Under the pieces are notes generated by a model that made no database searches, was not told where the DNA came from, and saw only the letters and a program-made list of their open reading frames with translations. The position numbers and the translations under genes are program-made. From UMGS1958 sp045542415 (lineage in GTDB: Bacteria; Bacillota; Clostridia; UBA1381), in the NCBI GenBank assembly GCA_045542415.1, contig JAZQKZ010000008.1:1-64000 (forward strand): 64,000 bases of DNA, in the 5' to 3' direction. Shown piece after piece: positions 60,129-64,000 of the stretch. Every line of letters begins with the position of its first letter. Position 1 is the stretch's first letter.

Positions 60129-61472
60129 ATGGCATTTGAAAGTCTTGGCGATAAGCTGCAGGGCGTATTCAAAAAAATGCGCGGTAAGGGTAAACTTACC
60201 GAAAAGGATATTAAGGACGCAATGCGTGAAATAAAGCTTGCTTTACTTGAGGCGGATGTTAACTTCAAGGTAGTAAAGGAATTTGTTGCGGTGATTTCAG
60301 AGAAGGCTCTGGGTGAGGAAATCATGGAATCGCTGACACCGGCACAGCAGCTTGTTAAAATCGTAAATGACGAGCTTACACAGATGATAGGCGGCGAGGT
60401 TGAACCGCTGAGATTTGCTGAAAGCGGTCCGACAGTCTTTATGATGTGCGGTTTGCAGGGTGCAGGTAAAACAACAGCAACAGCAAAGCTTGCATTAAAT
60501 ATTTCAAAAACTATGAAAAAGCGTCCGCTTATGGTTGCGTGTGACGTTTACAGACCGGCAGCTATAAAGCAGCTTGAGGTGCTTGGAAAGCAGATTGACA
60601 TTCCGGTATTCTCAATGGGGACAGAGGTTGCCCCGCAGATTATTGCAAAAGAAGCTGTAAAATATGCGGTTGCACATGGTAATGATCCGGTAATCCTGGA
60701 TACGGCAGGTCGTCTTCATATTGATGAAGAGCTGATGATTGAGCTTCAGCGAGTTAAGCTTGAGACCAATCCGACAGAGACTTTGTTGGTGGTTGATGCA
60801 ATGACAGGTCAGGATGCTGTAACTGTTGCAAAAACATTTGATGAAAAGCTTAACGTTTCGGGTGTGATTCTTTCAAAGCTTGACGGTGATACACGAGGCG
60901 GTGCAGCGTTATCTGTAAAGCAGGTAACCGGCAAGCCGATAAAGTATGCGTCGGTGGGTGAGAAGCTTGGAGATTTAGAGCAGTTCCATCCGGACAGAAT
61001 GGCATCAAGAATCCTCGGCATGGGTGATGTGCTGACTCTTATCGATAAGGCACAGGAGACTATCGACGAGAAAAAGGCGGCAGAGCTTGAGGCAAAGTTA
61101 AGAACACAGCAGTTTGACCTTGACGATTTCCTTGAGCAGATGAAGCAGATTAAGAAAATGGGTTCATTTTCTCAGATATTGGGAATGTTGCCGGGAATGG
61201 ACAGAAAGCTCCTTGATCAGGTTGATACAGAGGAGAACGCAAAGAGAATGCTCCATATTGAGGCAATCATACAATCCATGACAAAGAAAGAAAGGCAGAA
61301 TCCGAAAATTATCGGTGCAAGCCGAAAGGTGAGAATTGCAAAGGGAAGCGGTACGAGAGTACAGGATGTAAATCAGCTTTTAAAGCAGTTTGAACAAATG
61401 CAGAAAGTGATGAAGCAGCTCACGGGCGGAAAGCAGTCAAGAATGCTCAAGCACTTGCGAAAGAGAAGATAA
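60129..61472 (+). CDS. ffh: Signal recognition particle protein Ffh
   Basis: A 447-aa SRP54 GTPase that targets membrane and secreted proteins cotranslationally with SRP RNA and FtsY. Order: N domain (about 1-90), G domain with GLQGAGKTTATAKLA, DTAGRLHIDEELM and TKLDGD-type SKLDGDTRGGAALS, then the methionine-rich M domain (about 300-447) with SFSQILGMLPGM and KGSGTRVQDVNQLLKQFEQM. SRP RNA and FtsY genes are not in the window. Confidence 0.97.
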   Translation: MAFESLGDKLQGVFKKMRGKGKLTEKDIKDAMREIKLALLEADVNFKVVKEFVAVISEKALGEEIMESLTPAQQLVKIVNDELTQMIGGEVEPLRFAESGPTVFMMCGLQGAGKTTATAKLALNISKTMKKRPLMVACDVYRPAAIKQLEVLGKQIDIPVFSMGTEVAPQIIAKEAVKYAVAHGNDPVILDTAGRLHIDEELMIELQRVKLETNPTETLLVVDAMTGQDAVTVAKTFDEKLNVSGVILSKLDGDTRGGAALSVKQVTGKPIKYASVGEKLGDLEQFHPDRMASRILGMGDVLTLIDKAQETIDEKKAAELEAKLRTQQFDLDDFLEQMKQIKKMGSFSQILGMLPGMDRKLLDQVDTEENAKRMLHIEAIIQSMTKKERQNPKIIGASRKVRIAKGSGTRVQDVNQLLKQFEQMQKVMKQLTGGKQSRMLKHLRKRR

Positions 61473-61536
61473 CTTAGTTATAAAAGCAAAAAAGCTTATT
61501 ATATACACATGAAATTTTTATGGAGGTGAAATTAAC

Positions 61537-61779
61537 ATGGCAGTTAAGATCAGATTAAGAAGAATGGGTGCAAAGAAGGCTCCGTTCTACAGAGTAGTAG
61601 TAGCAGATTCAAGATATCCGAGAGACGGTAGATTTATCGAGGAAATCGGTACTTACAACCCGTTAACAGATCCGGCAACAGTAAACATCGATGCTGAGGC
61701 AGCTAAGAAGTGGATCAGCAACGGTGCACAGCCGACAGATACTGTAAAGGCTCTCTTAAAGAAGTCAAATATTATCTAA
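61537..61779 (+). CDS. rpsP: 30S ribosomal protein S16
   Basis: An 80-aa S16 of standard length: MAVKIRLRRMGAKKAPFYRV, ADSRYPRDGRFIEEIGTYNP and the C-terminal KWISNGAQPTDTVKALLKK. SD GGAGGTGAA precedes ATG 61537. It sits between ffh and khpA as in most Firmicutes. Confidence 0.97.
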   Translation: MAVKIRLRRMGAKKAPFYRVVVADSRYPRDGRFIEEIGTYNPLTDPATVNIDAEAAKKWISNGAQPTDTVKALLKKSNII

Positions 61780-61797
61780 TTGGAGGGCACTGTACAG

Positions 61798-62028
61798 ATG
61801 AATGAAGTTTTGGAGATAATTGCCAAGGCTCTGGTTGACGATCCGGAACAGGTTTCTGTAAAGCAGATCGACAACGATGATGATACAATAACCTTAGAAC
61901 TCAGAGTTGCCGAGGGTGACATGGGTAAGGTTATCGGAAAGCAGGGAAGAATTGCTAAGGCAATCAGAACTGTTGTCAAGGCTGCAGCAAGTAAGGAAAA
62001 CAAGAAAGCTGCGGTTGAGATTTTATAA
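61798..62028 (+). CDS. khpA: KH-domain RNA-binding protein KhpA
   Basis: A 76-aa protein made of one KH domain with the GxxG loop in MGKVIGKQGRIAKAIRTVV. KhpA pairs with KhpB/Jag to bind RNA in Firmicutes and affects cell elongation and division in streptococci. The frame opens at TTG 61780, but that codon abuts the SD (TTGGAGGGC), so ATG 61798 is used. The usual followers rimM and trmD are missing; a terminator ends the run here. Confidence 0.93.
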   Translation: MNEVLEIIAKALVDDPEQVSVKQIDNDDDTITLELRVAEGDMGKVIGKQGRIAKAIRTVVKAAASKENKKAAVEIL

Positions 62029-62034
62029 AATATA

Positions 62035-62058
62035 GGTCTGCATATGCAGACCTTTTTT
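62035..62058 (+). terminator. Terminator of the ylxM-ffh-rpsP-khpA run
   Basis: GGTCTGCATATGCAGACC palindrome (62035-62052) followed by six T. Confidence 0.88.
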
Positions 62059-62064
62059 GTTGAT

Positions 62065-62094
62065 AAAAAATATGGGTAAGCTATATTGCCTACC
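62065..62094 (-). terminator. Terminator of the deaminase/NUDIX unit
   Basis: Minus strand GGTAGGC/GCTTACC stem (62094-62088 with 62081-62075), one wobble, followed by CATATTTTTT. Confidence 0.65.
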
Positions 62095-62102
62095 TATATT
62101 TG

Positions 62103-62597
62103 TTAGTTGCCAATATCCTGTACCCATTTTAAATCTGTTGCCGGAATAGTAATATAATCATCCGTACCATCGCCAATTCTTAAAATAACATTATTTATGC
62201 CCGCCTGAATAATCATCCTTGCACATAATGGACATGGTTTCGCTCTGTGAATGGAATTATCAGACGGATTCACGCCTGTTAAGTATAAATCTGCACCAAT
62301 CGTCTGCTGACGAGAGCAATTTAGTAAAGCATTAGCCTCCGCATGAACAGCACGGCATATTCCATATCCGTCGCCTTGGTGCATGTTTCGTTCAATTCGG
62401 GTGCATTTCCCTAAATCACAGCAATTATCAAATCCTCTGGGTGCGCCGTTATATCCGGTTGAAATGACAACATCATCTTTAACTATAACGGCACCGTATT
62501 TTCTCTTAATACAAGTGCTTCTGTATGCAAAAACCTCTGCACAATTTAAGTATGTATCTGTTTTGGAAATCCTTTTTCCATTTTGTGGTGTGACCAT
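62103..62597 (-). CDS. dCMP deaminase-like (ComEB family) protein
   Basis: A 164-aa zinc-dependent deaminase fold protein. The zinc and catalytic residues are in CRAVHAEANAL (HAE) and AKPCPLCARMIIQAG (PCxxC). GYNGAPRGFDNCCD resembles dCMP deaminase/ComEB. It would convert dCMP to dUMP for thymidylate synthesis. ATG 62597 follows AGAGGT at a good distance; ATG 62612 is the alternative. The NUDIX gene lies directly upstream, so the pair may act together in nucleotide handling. Confidence 0.85.
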   Translation of the reverse strand: MVTPQNGKRISKTDTYLNCAEVFAYRSTCIKRKYGAVIVKDDVVISTGYNGAPRGFDNCCDLGKCTRIERNMHQGDGYGICRAVHAEANALLNCSRQQTIGADLYLTGVNPSDNSIHRAKPCPLCARMIIQAGINNVILRIGDGTDDYITIPATDLKWVQDIGN

Positions 62598-62615
62598 AAA
62601 AATACCTCTCATAAA

Positions 62616-63047
62616 TTACAATTCCGAGCGTCTTATATATTCTTGAATTAAAATTGGTTGAATAAGCGGATATGTCCACGATGTTGGCAGTTCGTCAAAT
62701 AATTCAATTTTTTCTATTTCACTATGAAGTTCCTGTTTAAATGACTTTATATCTGCAAAGTAGAGCATACCAAATAACTCATCTCCGGTTTCGTTAACTC
62801 TGTTTTTCCCTGTGACGGAATAGACGCAAACGGGTTTTATTTCAAATTCGATAGCTCCGGTTTCTTCGTGTAATTCCCTTTTGGCTGAGTCTAATATGCT
62901 TTCGTTATCTTCTCTGTGACCGCCGGGTACTTCGTATGTGTTTCTTTCTTTGTGCTTACAGAATACCCATTTTCCATTGGATTTTGAAATGATGACTGCA
63001 AATTTTAAAAAACTATCATCAGCCGATTCATAAAAATTTACTTTCAT
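62616..63047 (-). CDS. NUDIX hydrolase
   Basis: A 143-aa NUDIX protein with a full box, GGHREDNESILDSAKRELHE continuing ETG, at about residues 42-64. It hydrolyses an unidentified nucleoside diphosphate derivative. The surrounding KFAVIISKSNGKWVFCKHKE is MutT-like. SD GCGAGG precedes ATG 63047. It is first in a two-gene unit with the deaminase. Confidence 0.88.
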   Translation of the reverse strand: MKVNFYESADDSFLKFAVIISKSNGKWVFCKHKERNTYEVPGGHREDNESILDSAKRELHEETGAIEFEIKPVCVYSVTGKNRVNETGDELFGMLYFADIKSFKQELHSEIEKIELFDELPTSWTYPLIQPILIQEYIRRSEL

Positions 63048-63082
63048 GGTGTTTGCCTCGCAAATTTTAATTTATTGATTTA

Positions 63083-63111
63083 ATTATATCATACATCAGT
63101 TGAATTATCAA
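63083..63111 (-). promoter_or_regulatory. NUDIX-deaminase promoter
   Basis: Minus strand TTGATA (63111-63106), 17-nt spacer, TATAAT (63088-63083). Confidence 0.7.
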
Positions 63112-63122
63112 GTCGAAAAATA

Positions 63123-63153
63123 CAAAAGGCAAAGCCAATGGCTTCGCCTTTTT
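63123..63153 (-). terminator. Aconitase terminator
   Basis: AAAGGCGAAGCC pairs with GGCTTTGCCTTT (63151-63140 with 63136-63125, one wobble), followed on minus by TGTATTTTT. Confidence 0.8.
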
Positions 63154-63160
63154 GAAATAC

Positions 63161-64000
63161 TTACGAATTAAGCTCCTTAGTATAGTTAAGAAGTCCGCCT
63201 GCATAGAGCATAGCTTTCTGTCTGTCTGAGAATGATACCGAGCAGTCGAAATCAAAGCCTTTTGTAACGTTAGTTACCTTGATTGTATCCGATTCAGCAA
63301 TCTGCTTTGTGATGTTCTTGATCTCAAGCTCGTCATTCTGGTCAATTCTGTCATAGTCAGCCTCGTTTGCAAATGTCATCGGCACGATGCCTGCATTGAT
63401 GAGGTTAGCCATATGAATACGGGCAAATGACTTTGTGATAACAGCCTTAACACCAAGGTATAACGGAGCGAGTGCGGCATGCTCTCTTGATGAACCCTGA
63501 CCATAGTTAGAACCGCCTACGATAATGCTCTTGCCCATCTCTAAAGCTCTGTCATGGAAGCTCTCGTCACATACAGCGAAGCAGTACTTTGAAATCTCCG
63601 GAATATTTGAACGTAACGGAAGAATCTTTGCACCTGCCGGCATGATGTGGTCTGTTGTGATGTTGTCCTCAACCTTTAAGCTTACCTTTGCACTGATTGT
63701 TTCAGCTAACGGCTCCGATGTCGGGAACGGCTTGATGTTCGGACCTCTCAATATCTCCACACTATCCATGTCAGCCTCATCAACCGGAAGTGCAATCATG
63801 TTATCGTTGATTGTAAACTTCTCCGGCAACTCAAATTCCGGCATATCGCCCAATGTTCTTGGGTCTGTCAAAACACCTGTGATAGCTGAAGCGGCAGCTA
63901 ATTCCGGTGATACAAGATAAATCTGACCGTCAGCAGTACCTGAACGTCCCTCAAAGTTACGGTTGAATGTTCTTAATGAAATACCGCCTGAGTTCGGTGA
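63161..64000 (-). CDS. Aconitate hydratase, C-terminal part (cut by window end)
   Basis: The frame runs open from the window edge to the stop at 63161 (279 aa visible). It starts SPNSGGISLRTFNRNFEGRS, the aconitase region after the last cluster cysteine. The swivel domain follows: VEDNITTDHIMPAGAKILPL, then SIIVGGSNYGQGSSREHAAL with the catalytic-site serine loop, KSFARIHMANLINAGIVPM and a C-terminal strand domain. It is the type found in Clostridia (single chain, about 640 aa), isomerising citrate to isocitrate. 2-methylisocitrate or homoaconitate activity cannot be excluded. The first ATG in frame, at 63871, is internal, not a start. Confidence 0.93.
   Translation of the reverse strand, partial: SPNSGGISLRTFNRNFEGRSGTADGQIYLVSPELAAASAITGVLTDPRTLGDMPEFELPEKFTINDNMIALPVDEADMDSVEILRGPNIKPFPTSEPLAETISAKVSLKVEDNITTDHIMPAGAKILPLRSNIPEISKYCFAVCDESFHDRALEMGKSIIVGGSNYGQGSSREHAALAPLYLGVKAVITKSFARIHMANLINAGIVPMTFANEADYDRIDQNDELEIKNITKQIAESDTIKVTNVTKGFDFDCSVSFSDRQKAMLYAGGLLNYTKELNS

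Overview
The window is an AT-rich chromosomal segment from a Clostridia-type Firmicute. The evidence is a T-box leader on pheST, a 6S-like RNA, the ylxM-ffh-rpsP-khpA run, Mini-RNase III after cysS, a split transketolase, the MEP isoprenoid genes dxs/tlyA/ispE, a large serine recombinase of clostridial mobile-element type, strong SD sequences and TTGACA/TATAAT promoters with 17-nt spacers. Secreted and cytoplasmic glycosidases (two GH3, one GH78) and TPTPEP-type surface linkers suggest a plant-fibre-degrading gut anaerobe. The genus cannot be fixed from the sequence alone.

Layout. Positions 1 to about 3368 are the right end of an integrated element: an HTH protein, about 600 nt of hairpin-rich non-coding DNA, a 41-codon small ORF and a 530-aa serine recombinase. 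The element ends inside the 5' part of a minus-strand gene whose product resembles the start of a CwlD-type N-acetylmuramoyl-L-alanine amidase and stops at its first zinc-ligand motif. Then follow ptsI, a 6S-like RNA, DUF1292/ruvX, two small membrane proteins, an OPRT-like protein and argJ (3.5-9.8 kb). Next are an AraC regulator divergent from a 1708-aa secreted GH3 enzyme, an XRE regulator divergent from an LRR lipoprotein, and a T-box-controlled pheS-kinase-pheT operon (9.8-21.3 kb).

From 21.4 to 37.4 kb the plus strand carries a GH78 rhamnosidase, an HD-GYP/HPt pair, a cytoplasmic GH3 enzyme, dnaE, and an operon-like run of mtrB (TRAP), pfkA, pyk, a thioesterase and a 2-hydroxyacid dehydrogenase. 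On the minus strand, dxs-tlyA-ispE and two related membrane coiled-coil proteins form one run ending in a shared terminator (37.4-42.6 kb). Then come an SDR, an ASCH protein, a CotH-family surface protein, argH and argG with separate promoters, ruvC, a NifX/NafY-like protein with a Cys-rich tail, nadA, mnmA, and two secreted proteins of unknown role (42.7-55.8 kb). The window closes with split transketolase, mrnC and cysS (minus), the SRP/ribosomal run (plus), a dCMP-deaminase-like and a NUDIX protein, and the C-terminal part of an aconitase cut by the window edge.

Most of the window is ordinary housekeeping sequence. The observations most worth checking are the amidase gene interrupted by a serine-integrase element (possibly a skin-like developmental element), the structured non-coding region in that element, TRAP heading a glycolytic gene run, the kinase gene inserted between pheS and pheT, the paired coiled-coil proteins of the isoprenoid operon, and the long hairpin in the dxs leader. 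No tRNA, rRNA, CRISPR array or IS transposase was seen.
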